Shown in pieces: positions 36,990-45,926 of a stretch of 64,000 nucleotides of DNA. Within the stretch, counting starts at the first letter, position 1. The number at the start of each line of letters is the position of its first letter. A model generated the notes under the pieces. It made no database searches. It saw nothing but the letters and a program-made list of their open reading frames with translations, and was not told the origin of the DNA. A program made the position numbers and the translations under genes. Origin of the DNA: Bacillus sp. sid0103 (GTDB lineage Bacteria; Bacillota; Bacilli; Bacillales_B; DSM-18226); contig NZ_JAHUWN010000002.1 in the NCBI RefSeq assembly GCF_019219025.1, positions 248,001-312,000 on the forward strand, written 5' to 3'.

Positions 36990-37787
36990 CTATTTCTGTT
37001 CCAATCTCTCAAGAATCCTTCTTTTCCGGTATAGCATAATGCCTGTCTCAGCAAGGTCATTAATCATCGATCGATTCGTAAATGCTCCAAAAATCATCCC
37101 CGCAACAGGAACCATTTGAAAAAGCTTCTTCCATCCGAACTGGTCTCTATATGTATAAACCACCTCGCGCCAGCCTTGCAGCTGCGACATCATTTCACTG
37201 GAGCCGCTCCCTTGTTGATAGTAGCTGGAAAGCTCATTGAGAATCGCACGTTTACCGACGATATCGGCGGATGAAAACTGCAGGCATTTGATCATAAAAA
37301 TACGTTCGCTTTTTTCGTTTGGATCATACCCATGAATGATGGCAATTTCCTGGAGTGTTTTTAATGAAATGCCCATTAATGCCGGAACATCAAGCGCAAG
37401 CGTAAAAATCCCGCCGATTCCCGTGCTCGCCCCTTGAATCGTCGCAAACTTCTTCCGTTGGCCGGTCAACTCCTGACTTACCTTTTCCATTGTAGCTAAA
37501 GGAATATCTGCGATATCAGATATCTGGTTGATCGGCTTATCTGTCTCTTTTTCAATTTTTTCAAATAGATTATGTTCCTTAATTAAGTAACTGCCGCCAT
37601 TTTGAATATAGGTGCCGATTTCTTCCAGTAAATTGCCTACTTTGTTGTGGATGAATTGCGGCGTAATTTTATCAAGAATTTTAAATGGAAGCCGTCCAAG
37701 GCGGTCCCAAATCCATAAATCGCTCTGTTCATTTTCCCACTTCTCAATGACAGCTAGTTCCTGCAATAAATCATCTCTTGTTTCCAT
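36990..37787 (-). CDS. EcsC family protein
   Basis: 265 residues matching the EcsC family: an amphipathic N-terminal half and the glycine-rich segment TGIGGIFTLALDVPALMGIS at about 119-138 that marks the family, ending with FGWKKLFQMVPVAGMIFGAF. EcsC proteins are associated with the cytoplasmic face of the membrane; their molecular role is not established. The ATG start has GGGTGAC upstream. It appears monocistronic and is flanked upstream by a 52-bp repeat array. Confidence 0.9.
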   Translation of the reverse strand: METRDDLLQELAVIEKWENEQSDLWIWDRLGRLPFKILDKITPQFIHNKVGNLLEEIGTYIQNGGSYLIKEHNLFEKIEKETDKPINQISDIADIPLATMEKVSQELTGQRKKFATIQGASTGIGGIFTLALDVPALMGISLKTLQEIAIIHGYDPNEKSERIFMIKCLQFSSADIVGKRAILNELSSYYQQGSGSSEMMSQLQGWREVVYTYRDQFGWKKLFQMVPVAGMIFGAFTNRSMINDLAETGIMLYRKRRILERLEQK

Positions 37788-37914
37788 GTATGGTGTGTCA
37801 CCCTCGTTCGTTTATTTATGATTACATACGAATGATCTGGGGAAAGGTTTCATGGGTGTGGATTGGAGGGTCGAGGCGGAACATCATTTTACTATTTTTT
37901 CTATCTAAGTATCT

Positions 37915-38246
37915 AATCATTCCGTGATCATTACCGTTAGCTTAGAAAATTGGTGCTGATGGTAACGATAGAAGGTAATTGTGCCCTTGGGCTCACAAAA
38001 CTCATGCTGACGGTAACAATTAGAGGTTATTCGTGACCATTCCCTCACAAAAACGATGCCGATGGGCACAATTAGAGATTATTCGTAACCGTTCCCTTAC
38101 AAAAATGATACCGACGGGCACAATTAGAGGTTATTCGTGACCGTTCCCTCACAAAAACGATGCCGACGGGCACAATTAGAGGTTATTCGTGACCGTCCCT
38201 TTACAAAAATGATACTGACGGGAACGATTAGAGATTAATCATTTCC
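37915..38246. repeat. Tandem array of six 52-bp units (ACGGGCAC / TATTCGTNACCGTT core)
   Basis: TTATTCG recurs at 38027, 38079, 38131 and 38183, with decayed copies near 37923, 37975 and 38235, exactly 52 bp apart. The unit has CGTGACCGTTCCCTCACAAA, then GACGGGCACAATTAGAGG. The half-sites ACCGT and ACGG form an imperfect dyad. The array fills the gap between EcsC and the ROK remnant. It shares its core with the array at 43784-44003. Confidence 0.94.
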
Positions 38247-38298
38247 CGTGAACTCAGCTATAACCGCTACACAAAAAAAGACAGCGGACAACCACCCG

Positions 38299-38439
38299 CT
38301 ATCTCACTTTTACGATGACCTTTGGGATCGTTTCCTCTGGTATGGTCATTGGAAACTGGATTTTTTCCTCGATATGACCGCGATCATCACCGACGGCACA
38401 AACAAATTTTGTACCGCCAGCTTCTATTGCACCTATCAT
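38299..38439 (-). pseudogene. N-terminal fragment of a ROK-family fructokinase/mannokinase
   Basis: 46 residues from an ATG with GGGGAAGA upstream: MIGAIEAGGTKFVCAVGDD then IQFPMTIPEETIPKVI, which is the start of the GmuE/fructokinase group (IEAGGTKFVCAVG is the phosphate loop). The full protein is about 290-300 residues; here a stop follows at once. The remnant lies 18 bases after the DJ-1/PfpI gene. Together with the manA tail near 7.3 kb it shows loss of mannose-metabolism genes in this region. Confidence 0.72.
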
Positions 38440-38457
38440 CTTATTCTTCCCCAAAAA

Positions 38458-38982
38458 CTATTTCTGTTCTAACACATTAATAAATTCCCGGAGGTAGTCA
38501 GGTAGATCCGGTGGACGTCGGCTTGAGACAAGGTGTCCGTCGACAACGACGGGCTCATCATACCAACTGGCGCCTGCATTTTCCATATCATCTTTAATCC
38601 CTGGAGTACTAGTTACTTTTCTACCTTCAAGAATTTTTGCAGAAATCAGGACCCAGCCGGCATGGCAGATTTGTCCGATTGGCTTTTCATCCGCATTCAT
38701 TTGCTGCAGCAGGGACAGGACTTCCGGGAAGCGCCGGATTTTGTCTGGTGCCCAGCCTCCTGGAACTAAGATGGCATCATAATTCTCCCCGCGAATCTCA
38801 TCATAGGCAAATTCAGAGGTAGCCGGTACACCGTACTTCCCAATATATTTCTCATTCGCTTTTTCTCCAGCCAGATGGACGACGGCACCCTCTTCCTGCA
38901 GTCTGAGAATCGGGTACCACAGCTCTAAATCTTCAAAATCATGGTGCACAAGACTGAGTACTTTTTTACCTTCTAATCGCAT
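38458..38982 (-). CDS. DJ-1/PfpI family protein (class I glutamine amidotransferase-like)
   Basis: 174 residues with the family nucleophile elbow GQICHAGWVL (cysteine about residue 104), the acidic partner in HDFEDLELWYP (about 14-24) and the conserved ILVPGGWAPDKIRR. Homologues such as PfpI and YfkM act as intracellular peptidases or deglycases against oxidised or glycated proteins; exact activity is not predictable. ATG start with GGAGAGGAG nine bases upstream. Single gene, with a decayed ROK kinase start immediately downstream. Confidence 0.92.
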   Translation of the reverse strand: MRLEGKKVLSLVHHDFEDLELWYPILRLQEEGAVVHLAGEKANEKYIGKYGVPATSEFAYDEIRGENYDAILVPGGWAPDKIRRFPEVLSLLQQMNADEKPIGQICHAGWVLISAKILEGRKVTSTPGIKDDMENAGASWYDEPVVVDGHLVSSRRPPDLPDYLREFINVLEQK

Positions 38983-39422
38983 TGATTTATGCTCCTCTCC
39001 ATAATCTTAATACTTGTAATCTGATAATGATTGCTCACAGTCACTGATTGATTGAAACGAACTATCATAATTGATTCTCGATAATAGTAAAAACAGCGTG
39101 TCAATCACGGAAATCTCAGGCAAACAAATTTCCATTTGCTAAGATTTCCTCCATTGAGAAATAACATATTGACCGGATTTAATCAATGAAAATTGCTTGG
39201 TTTGTAAAATAAAAGGAGGTATCCCTAGTAATTCACAGGCATCGTTCATTCTATTAAATATAGTCATAATCAACCAGAATCCTTCGGTTCAATCACATTT
39301 TTTAAACCTTTTTCCATAGGAGTTCCGACACATTTTGACAATAGCACCCAAAAACAGACGACTTTCAAACACTTTTATCGTATGATATGAACAACTGATT
39401 GTGATAGTTTGGAGGTTTATGA
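38983..39422. other. Intergenic region between DJ-1/PfpI and LCP genes
   Basis: About 440 bp between divergent genes. A TATGAT -10-like hexamer lies at 39381, 42 bases before the LCP start, without a good -35 at 17 bp. TTGACA at 39335 is too far from it. An imperfect repeat of TTTCAATGAAA-like words is present but no clear operator. No coding frame is credible. Confidence 0.35.
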
Positions 39423-40355
39423 ATGCGATTAAAAAAAAGGAAACGAAGACTTAGAAAATGGGTAAGGGTTACCGGCACCATCCTTCTCATAATGTTGATT
39501 GGCGGGGGAATATACGGGTCCACTGTCTATAATTCTTTAAAAACTGCTGTTGCTTCGATGCAGCAGCCGATTGAACGAAAACACTCAGAAAAACGCAAGG
39601 AAGCTGTATCACTGAAGGAAAGAGAGCCTTTCTCCGTATTAATGCTTGGTGTTGACGAGCGAGAAGGAGACAGGGGCCGCTCTGATACGATGATTGTATT
39701 AACCGTTAATCCTAACAAGAATTCCATAAAAATGCTTAGCATTCCACGTGATACTCGAACTGAAATTATTGGAAAAGGGAAACAGGATAAAATTAATCAT
39801 GCCTATGCTTTTGGAGGTATTCCAATGGCCATGGATACAGTCGAAAACTTTCTTGATATACCAATTGACTATTATATCGAGGTTAACATGCAAGGATTCA
39901 CAGGCATGGTCGATGCGGTTGGCGGCGTAAAGGTCAATAACGACTTAGATTTCACCCAGGATGGGTACCATTTTCCACAAGGAGAATTGACGCTAAACGG
40001 TAAAAAGGCGTTAAGCTATACAAGAATGAGAAAACAAGACCCTAGAGGCGACTTTGGCCGCCAAACAAGACAACGGCAAATTATTGAAGGTGTGGTCAAA
40101 GAAGGGGCTAGTTTATCAAGCTTAACGAAGTTCTCCGATATCTTTTCTGTACTTGGAAAAAATGTAAAAACGAACCTTACCTTTGATCAAATGGTAGCTA
40201 TACAAAAAGGATATAAAGATGTAGCAACATCTATTGAGCAAATGGAGTTAAAAGAAGAAGGAACAAGGATTGATAACATCTATTATGGATTGGTCTCAGA
40301 AGAAGAAAAACAAAGAGTTCAAAACGAATTAAAGTCACAACTAGATTTAGAATAA
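39423..40355 (+). CDS. LytR-CpsA-Psr family cell wall polymer ligase
   Basis: 310 residues: a very basic N-terminus (RLKKRKRRLRKW), one membrane helix at about 15-36, and an extracellular LCP domain from about residue 70. Visible motifs are MLGVDEREGDRGRSDTMIVL, with acidic and arginine residues that bind the polyprenyl pyrophosphate, and IPRDTRTEI, with further arginines at GDFGRQTRQRQ. LCP enzymes attach teichoic acids or other glycopolymers to peptidoglycan (TagU/LytR type). GGAGG lies nine bases before the ATG; a strong terminator follows. Confidence 0.93.
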   Translation: MRLKKRKRRLRKWVRVTGTILLIMLIGGGIYGSTVYNSLKTAVASMQQPIERKHSEKRKEAVSLKEREPFSVLMLGVDEREGDRGRSDTMIVLTVNPNKNSIKMLSIPRDTRTEIIGKGKQDKINHAYAFGGIPMAMDTVENFLDIPIDYYIEVNMQGFTGMVDAVGGVKVNNDLDFTQDGYHFPQGELTLNGKKALSYTRMRKQDPRGDFGRQTRQRQIIEGVVKEGASLSSLTKFSDIFSVLGKNVKTNLTFDQMVAIQKGYKDVATSIEQMELKEEGTRIDNIYYGLVSEEEKQRVQNELKSQLDLE

Positions 40356-40360
40356 ACGAA

Positions 40361-40394
40361 AGCTGAATGGAGATTATCTCCATTCAGCTTTTTC
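40361..40394. terminator. Terminator of the LCP gene
   Basis: AGCTGAATGGAG (40361-40372) and CTCCATTCAGCT (40378-40389) are perfect 12-bp arms, followed by TTTTTC, six bases beyond the stop. Confidence 0.9.
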
Positions 40395-40510
40395 ATAGAT
40401 ATTGCTCTCAAATCCGTTAAAAGTGGTCCACCCTTATACTACTATCCTTAACAACAACTGTACGGATTCAGAGGGAAAATAAAAAAGGCCCATTATGACA
40501 GCTCTGCCTG

Positions 40511-40542
40511 TAAAAGAAAAACCAAGGGAATTTCCCTCGGTT
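40511..40542 (-). terminator. Terminator of the lysine-riboswitch ABC operon
   Basis: AACCAAGGGAA and TTCCCTCGGTT pair with one mismatch (40520-40542); on the minus strand TTTTTCTTTT follows. It lies 40 bases after the ATPase stop. Confidence 0.8.
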
Positions 40543-40581
40543 GGATTAACATGGTAGTGAAAGATGCCAGGCACGGATCGA

Positions 40582-41319
40582 TTACTCTTTTAACGTCCGT
40601 TTTAAAAATTCCCTAGTCCGTTCTTGTTTAGGATTACTGAAGATTTGTTCTGGGCTTCCTTCCTCCGCAATGACTCCCTTATCCATGAAGACAATGCGAT
40701 CCGAAACTTCCCGTGCGAAATCCATTTCATGGGTAACGATTAACATCGTCAGGCCCGTTCCGGCTAGTTCCTTCATAACTTTTAAAACTTCGCCTACCAT
40801 TTCAGGGTCAAGAGCCGATGTTGGTTCATCAAATAACATCACGTCCGGTTCCATCGAAAGAGCTCGTGCAATAGCGACCCGCTGTTTTTGTCCACCTGAT
40901 AATTGTTTCGGTTTGGCGTTAATGTATCGATCCATTCCGACAATTTTCAAGTATTTCATCGCTACCTTTTCCGCTTCCTCTTTAGATCGCTTCAAGACTT
41001 TAACTTGTCCAACCACACAGTTTTTGAGGACATTATGATTATTGAACAAATTAAAATGTTGGAAAACCATCCCTAAATTTTGGCGGTAGGAGAAAATATC
41101 ATGCTTGTCATCTAAGATATTTTCGCCATGAAAAATAATTTCACCGCCGCTTGGTCTTTCTAATAGATTGATACAGCGAAGAAGCGTTGACTTACCAGAT
41201 CCGGAAGAACCGATGATACTGACGACTTCTCCTTTTTTCACCGAAAACTCAATGTTTTTTAATACTTCATGATTTCCAAACGATTTATTTAAATTTTTCA
41301 CTTCAATGACGTTTTCCAT
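40582..41319 (-). CDS. Polar amino acid ABC transporter ATPase (GlnQ/HisP type), probably lysine
   Basis: 245 residues with Walker [12 protein letters not shown], signature [15 protein letters not shown] and Walker [18 protein letters not shown], plus the switch histidine in [15 protein letters not shown]-family ATPase energising import with the preceding permease. AGGAGGAG is eight bases from the ATG. Last gene of a three-gene operon under a lysine riboswitch, so lysine is the likely substrate. Confidence 0.93.
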   Translation of the reverse strand: MENVIEVKNLNKSFGNHEVLKNIEFSVKKGEVVSIIGSSGSGKSTLLRCINLLERPSGGEIIFHGENILDDKHDIFSYRQNLGMVFQHFNLFNNHNVLKNCVVGQVKVLKRSKEEAEKVAMKYLKIVGMDRYINAKPKQLSGGQKQRVAIARALSMEPDVMLFDEPTSALDPEMVGEVLKVMKELAGTGLTMLIVTHEMDFAREVSDRIVFMDKGVIAEEGSPEQIFSNPKQERTREFLKRTLKE

Positions 41320-41343
41320 GCTCTCTCCTCCTTTTTCTAAAAA

Positions 41344-42078
41344 TTACTTCGTTAGCTGTATTTCCTCACTCAGCACCGTGTAATTGTCTGATCCTTCTAA
41401 TTTTCTTTCAACATAAAGGAGAATTCTCGTGACAATAAAGGTCATCACAAAATACATTACGCAAGCTACGAAGAATGATTCAAAGTATCTAAAGTTGTTC
41501 CCTGCTACTGATTTTGTTAAAAAATAAAGTTCTGATACTGAAATAACATTCAGAACCGATGTATCTTTAATATTGATAACGAATTGATTACCCGTTGCTG
41601 GTAAAATGTTTCGAATCACTTGTGGTAAGACGATATTCATCATCGTTTGCAAATGATTCATTCCAATCGCCTGTGCTGCCTCAAATTGTCCCTTATCAAT
41701 CGAAACAATTCCACCCCGGACAATCTCTGCCATATACGCCCCTGTATTAATCGAAACGATAATGAGCGCCGCCACCATAACATTCATATCGATATTAAAC
41801 GCTAGAGCAGAACCATAATAAATGACCATCGCCTGAACGATCATCGGTGTTCCGCGGAAGAACTCGATATAAATAGAAAGGATAACATTAACCACTTTTA
41901 GAAGAACTTTTCTTGGTCCACCTGATGGGACAGGAATTGTCCGGATTACCCCCGCTATTAAGCCAATGATTGCACCCAATACCGTCCCAATCAGTGAAAT
42001 AAAGAGCGTGGTGCCCGCCCCACGAAGAAACATTGGCCAATTTTCTGAAACGATTTTTATGATCCAATCGATACTCAT
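41344..42078 (-). CDS. Polar amino acid ABC transporter permease, probably lysine
   Basis: 244 residues from the ATG at 42078, which has GGGGGAG six bases upstream; the frame is open to 42105 without a better start. About five membrane helices, with the HisM-type loop EAAQAIGMNHLQTMMNIVLP at about 149-168. It forms the membrane channel of the transporter. 24 nt separate it from the ATPase gene. Confidence 0.92.
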   Translation of the reverse strand: MSIDWIIKIVSENWPMFLRGAGTTLFISLIGTVLGAIIGLIAGVIRTIPVPSGGPRKVLLKVVNVILSIYIEFFRGTPMIVQAMVIYYGSALAFNIDMNVMVAALIIVSINTGAYMAEIVRGGIVSIDKGQFEAAQAIGMNHLQTMMNIVLPQVIRNILPATGNQFVINIKDTSVLNVISVSELYFLTKSVAGNNFRYFESFFVACVMYFVMTFIVTRILLYVERKLEGSDNYTVLSEEIQLTK

Positions 42079-42146
42079 CTTTCTCCCCCTTTGTCTCATC
42101 ATCATAAAACCGACTGCATAGAGACACAGCCGGTTTTATGATTTCA

Positions 42147-42980
42147 TTATTTTGCTGCAGGTTGATTCTTAATAGCCTCATCCATGATTTGTGTACGTGA
42201 TTCCTCTGAAATACCTTTTAAAATTTCATTGATCTTATCGATATTTTTATCGCCTTTTTCAAGACCTACCGCAATCGCTGTATCATCTTCTGATGTTTTA
42301 AATCCATCTTTAAATTCAACCATCGCAAATTTATCGTTTGCACTTGACGCACTAACCGCTTCCGGACGTTCTGAAACGTAGCCATCGATAATTCCTGATT
42401 CAAGAGCTACCCTCATGGCCGGGAAGTTATCCATCGCCGTCGCTTTTTTTACGCCTTTAATTTGGTCAATTACGGAATAGTGGAAAGTATTTAATTGAGC
42501 TGTTATTTTAGCCCCTTTGAAATCCTGGATGGAAGTTGCACCTTCATATTTTCCGCCTTTTTTAACAACCATAACTAGATTGGATTTGTAGTAGTTATCG
42601 GAAAAGTCGATGGTCTTTTTGCGTTCCGCTGTTGGTGACATACCTGCGATAATCGCATCGATTTTACCAGAAGTTAGCGCAGGAACAAGGCCGTCCCATT
42701 CTGTTTTCACAATCACTAATTTTTTCCCTAAGCCATCGGCAATTTTTTGGGCGATTTCAACATCATAACCACCAGCATATTGTTGAGTGCCTTGTATTTT
42801 CACACCGCCATTTGAATCATCATTTTGCGTCCAGTTAAATGGTGCATAACCTGCTTCAAGGCCTACCTTAAATGTATTATCATCCGATGATCCAGACTCC
42901 GACTTATTACTTGAACCACATCCAGCTAATACGATCATCGCTGAAAGCAGTAATACTAAAAATAATGATGCTTTTTTCAT
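42147..42980 (-). CDS. Polar amino acid-binding lipoprotein, probably lysine
   Basis: 277 residues: lipoprotein signal with lipobox VLAGC (cysteine 21), then an SBP family 3 fold (FKVGLEAGYAPFNWTQ, GYDVEIAQKIADGLGKKLVI, DAIIAGMSPTAERKKTIDFS). AGGAGGAG precedes the ATG. It is the first gene after a lysine riboswitch and its terminator, which predicts that expression rises when lysine is scarce. A basic amino acid such as lysine is the likely ligand. Confidence 0.92.
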   Translation of the reverse strand: MKKASLFLVLLLSAMIVLAGCGSSNKSESGSSDDNTFKVGLEAGYAPFNWTQNDDSNGGVKIQGTQQYAGGYDVEIAQKIADGLGKKLVIVKTEWDGLVPALTSGKIDAIIAGMSPTAERKKTIDFSDNYYKSNLVMVVKKGGKYEGATSIQDFKGAKITAQLNTFHYSVIDQIKGVKKATAMDNFPAMRVALESGIIDGYVSERPEAVSASSANDKFAMVEFKDGFKTSEDDTAIAVGLEKGDKNIDKINEILKGISEESRTQIMDEAIKNQPAAK

Positions 42981-43020
42981 ATTAGTTTTCTCCTCCTATT
43001 ATTTCAGGCATTTTAACACA

Positions 43021-43051
43021 ACAAAAAACGACCTGAGATAAACTCAGGTCG
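43021..43051 (-). terminator. Riboswitch-controlled attenuator
   Basis: CGACCTGAG (43029-43037) and CTCAGGTCG (43043-43051) make a perfect 9-bp stem; on the minus strand it is followed by TTTTTTGTTG. It lies between the aptamer and the binding-protein gene and is the expected off-switch element. Confidence 0.88.
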
Positions 43052-43089
43052 CAATATGTATAGTTGCCCTTAAGTCCTCTCTTTTCCCA

Positions 43090-43269
43090 GGTGAGATAGC
43101 ACAACTCAATAAACTAGGGGGTCTATTGAGACAGTCCTGCAATTATTCACTGCAGACCCAGCAAGTAATAGTGAGACTATTACTAACTTCGGCGACATTT
43201 CCTTCTCCTTAGCATCACTGCTTCTCAAACTCCACTAAAGACTGTTAAATATCGCGCCTCTACCTCACT
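43090..43269 (-). promoter_or_regulatory. Lysine riboswitch (L box)
   Basis: Reading the minus strand, the conserved L-box blocks occur in order: AGGTAGAGGCGCGA, TTTAGTGGAG, AAGGAGAAGGAAATGTCGCC then GAAG, TTGCTGGGTCTG, CAGGACTGTC and GCTATCTCACC. The first and last pair as P1 (GTGAGGTAG with CTATCTCAC). Established knowledge: lysine binding favours the terminator and shuts off lysine synthesis or uptake genes. Here it controls a complete amino acid ABC transporter, which assigns lysine as its substrate. Confidence 0.93.
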
Positions 43270-43424
43270 AAAAAAGTGAGGTGATATTAAATTATTATTA
43301 TTATTAATAGACTACTATATTCAGTTAATTATGTCAATATAGCATATTGTGGCAATGGGTCCCTTTATTATTAATACTTTCGCCTGTAAATGAATAAACA
43401 TGTACAAGCGAAAGGGGATAACCC

Positions 43425-43643
43425 ATGGACAATCAGGGATTCTTAAATTTTATAATCTATAAATTACTATCCTTATCCATACAATTCATCGCGCTTTATC
43501 TCCTAATCCTATTCTGTGAATGGTTTGCAGAGAAAAAGGGCTATAACCTCTTTGAGAGATCGTGGTTAATCACGCTAATCTCATTGCCCTTACTAACTTT
43601 GATTGTTTGGACGATCATTATCGGTAGATTCCATTTGTTTTAA
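43425..43643 (+). CDS. Small two-helix membrane protein
   Basis: 72 residues; GAAAGGGG lies seven bases before the ATG. Two hydrophobic helices (about 17-30 and 47-66) flank a short charged loop (EWFAEKKGYNLFERS). No family is recognised. It stands alone between the riboswitch region, on the opposite strand, and a 52-bp repeat array. Confidence 0.65.
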   Translation: MDNQGFLNFIIYKLLSLSIQFIALYLLILFCEWFAEKKGYNLFERSWLITLISLPLLTLIVWTIIIGRFHLF

Positions 43644-43783
43644 ATGATTTATTAGGTGAAAATGCTAAGTTCTTACTTGGGTGCAACGATAACTTGGTTT
43701 ACATTTTTTTCGGTAATCATTTCTGAAACAAGCCCTTTTCTTACTTTAAAAATACTTATTAGTTTTTTATTCCGTCGCCCCCT

Positions 43784-44003
43784 ATTCGTTACCATATACG
43801 AGTTTATTCACCCATGACGGGCATGATTAGCCTCCATTCGTTACCGTATGCGAACTTTTTCATCCATGACGGGCACGATTAGCTTCTATTCGTTACCGTT
43901 TGCGAACTTTTTCATCCATGACGGGCACGATTAGCTTCTATTCGTTACCGTTTGCGAACTTTTTCATCCATGACGGGCACGATTAGCTTCTATTCGTTAT
44001 TAA
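43784..44003. repeat. Tandem array of four to five 52-bp units (ACGGGCAC / TATTCGTTACCGTT core)
   Basis: ATTCGTT starts at 43784, 43836, 43888, 43940 and 43992, exactly 52 bp apart. The unit is ATTCGTTACCGTTTGCGAAC, then TTTTTCATCC, then ATGACGGGCACGATTAGCTT. The segment from ACGGGCAC to ACCGTT matches the 37915-38246 array in the same register, while the rest of the unit is unrelated. The dyad CGTTACCGT / ACGGGCACG is imperfect. Confidence 0.95.
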
Positions 44004-44254
44004 CCTAGTAAATATATCGGCTATAATTCTTCTAGTGATTGGTTGTCTTAATGTTTGTGTATCATCCTAAAAAGAGAGAAGTGGGTCAACACTTCTCTCC
44101 CTAGTAACCCTAAAATCTTATTCCATACAAAATGTTAAATATAATAGAGTACATTTACTTATAAAATATAATGAGTGGCAGCACCTGGTTGAAACTTTCT
44201 ATCTATCAAAATCGTAGTAAATAGTAAAATCTGGAATAGAATGTAGGGATTCGT

Positions 44255-45877
44255 ATGAAGACGAGAAATAAGCTGGTGCGGATGTCGAAGGTCCTTTCGT
44301 TGGCCTTTGTCATCTTTCTGCAAATTTATTGGTATAAGATTCATAGAAAACCTAAAGCGGAGTGGGAAAAGCTTTGGGGGAACATCGGAGAACGGTTCCG
44401 CCAGACTCTATTTGATTTAGAAGGCTTGCTCATTAAACTAGGACAAATCCTCAGCACGCGTGCCGATTTGCTGCCTCCTGCTTTTATCCGCCAAATCGAA
44501 GATATGACCGATAAAGTCCCACCATCGATCTGGCACGAGATTGAGGAAATTTTAGAAAAAGAATGGGGAAGCTTGTATCAGCAGCACTTCCAATCGATTG
44601 AAAAGACAGCGATTGCTTCCGCATCCATTGGAGAAGTCTATAAAGGTGTACTCCAGGATGGAACCGAAGTGGCGATTAAAGTAAAGCGCCCGCATATTGA
44701 TTCCATTGTCGACACGGATTTTCGGATTCTAAGTATTGTGATGTGGTTTGTGGATCATCTAGTTCCCCTTCCAAAAGGATTTATGAATTTCAAAGTTCTT
44801 TTTAAAGAAGTAAAACAAGTGATTGAGCGTGAACTGGACTATTCCCAGGAACTGAACACCATCGTGACGTTTAAAGAGCGCTTTAAGGATATCGATATCG
44901 TCCAAATTCCGTCTGTTTATGCTGAGTTGAGTACGCCAAATGTACTGGTCATGGAGTGGGTCGAAGGGTTACGCCTGACCAATAACGAGGCCATTGACCA
45001 ATTACCCGTGAGCCGCCAGGAACTGGCTCAACGGCTGATGAAGGTCTTCCTCCCTCAATGGATGGAACCCGGTCCCTTCCATGCCGATCCCCATCCCGGC
45101 AACGTTCTGGTCTCAAAGGAAGGAAAGATCATTTTACTAGATTTCGGAATGGTCGGGGAACTTTCCAAAAAGGATGCAGGTTATTTTCAAGGATTAATCG
45201 AAAGCTTTCTCGCAAAAAATTACCCGAAGGCCGTGGATTGCTTATTCCATTTAGGCGTCTTGCTCCCTGAGGCTGAATCAAGAACAATTGAACGGATATT
45301 AGCGGAATTCATCACCTTCCAGCCTGCCCAATTAAAAGAAATGGACCTTCTCGCTTTAAAATTGGAAATCAACAATATGATTCAAGCCCTTCCCATCCAG
45401 ATTCCGACCCGATTTGTCTTTTTAGGCCGATCGGTTGTAACGATTGAAGGAATCATCCGCAACTTAGCGCCAGAGGAGGAACTCTTAGAGTTAGGAAAAC
45501 CTGTGTTTATGGAATGGTTAAGTCAACAAGGAAATAATAAATGGCTGTTTGTCTGGCAATGGCTTCAATCTCAGCCCATCTTTAAAATCTTCCATTCTGT
45601 AACAGAATTCCTAAATGCACCACAAAAACTGGAGCAGTTAAAGGAAGTCGAGCAACGAAGACAATTCCAATTTACCATCTATGAAAATACTAAAAAGCAA
45701 TTATTCCAGTTAACCCTCTTCGGATTGACGGGAATAGCCGCCGGATTCTATACCTCACACGACCTTATCTGGCAGTTCTCCGCCGGAGTGGCCGCGGTCT
45801 CTCTTTCCGGGTATATTATTTGTAGTTATAAACTGAAGAAATGGATGAAATATATGCATGAAAAACGGAGAGGATAG
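44255..45877 (+). CDS. ABC1/UbiB (AarF) family atypical kinase
   Basis: 540 residues. The family's N-terminal KxGQ motif appears as LLIKLGQILSTRADLLPP, the alanine-rich nucleotide loop as ASASIGEVYKGVL (replacing the usual glycine loop), the ion-pair lysine as VAIKVKRP, and the catalytic region as FHADPHPGNVLV with LLDFGMVG. Two C-terminal membrane helices (about 485-525) anchor it. UbiB-type proteins support quinone biosynthesis or lipid handling; the substrate is unknown. The ATG at 44255 has only AGGG upstream. A strong terminator follows. Confidence 0.93.
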   Translation: MKTRNKLVRMSKVLSLAFVIFLQIYWYKIHRKPKAEWEKLWGNIGERFRQTLFDLEGLLIKLGQILSTRADLLPPAFIRQIEDMTDKVPPSIWHEIEEILEKEWGSLYQQHFQSIEKTAIASASIGEVYKGVLQDGTEVAIKVKRPHIDSIVDTDFRILSIVMWFVDHLVPLPKGFMNFKVLFKEVKQVIERELDYSQELNTIVTFKERFKDIDIVQIPSVYAELSTPNVLVMEWVEGLRLTNNEAIDQLPVSRQELAQRLMKVFLPQWMEPGPFHADPHPGNVLVSKEGKIILLDFGMVGELSKKDAGYFQGLIESFLAKNYPKAVDCLFHLGVLLPEAESRTIERILAEFITFQPAQLKEMDLLALKLEINNMIQALPIQIPTRFVFLGRSVVTIEGIIRNLAPEEELLELGKPVFMEWLSQQGNNKWLFVWQWLQSQPIFKIFHSVTEFLNAPQKLEQLKEVEQRRQFQFTIYENTKKQLFQLTLFGLTGIAAGFYTSHDLIWQFSAGVAAVSLSGYIICSYKLKKWMKYMHEKRRG

Positions 45878-45882
45878 GCGCC

Positions 45883-45921
45883 AAGGGGACTGTTCTGAGG
45901 AGAACGGTCCCCTTTGTTTTT
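45883..45921 (+). terminator. Terminator of the ABC1 kinase gene
   Basis: AAGGGGACTGTTCT (45883-45896) and AGAACGGTCCCCTT (45901-45914) pair with one G-T, followed by TGTTTTT, five bases beyond the stop. Confidence 0.9.
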
Positions 45922-45926
45922 GGGAA

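Noticed and set aside
38248..38472. 74-codon plus-strand frame
   Set aside because: It is antisense to the ROK kinase remnant and the end of the DJ-1 gene; no ribosome binding site.
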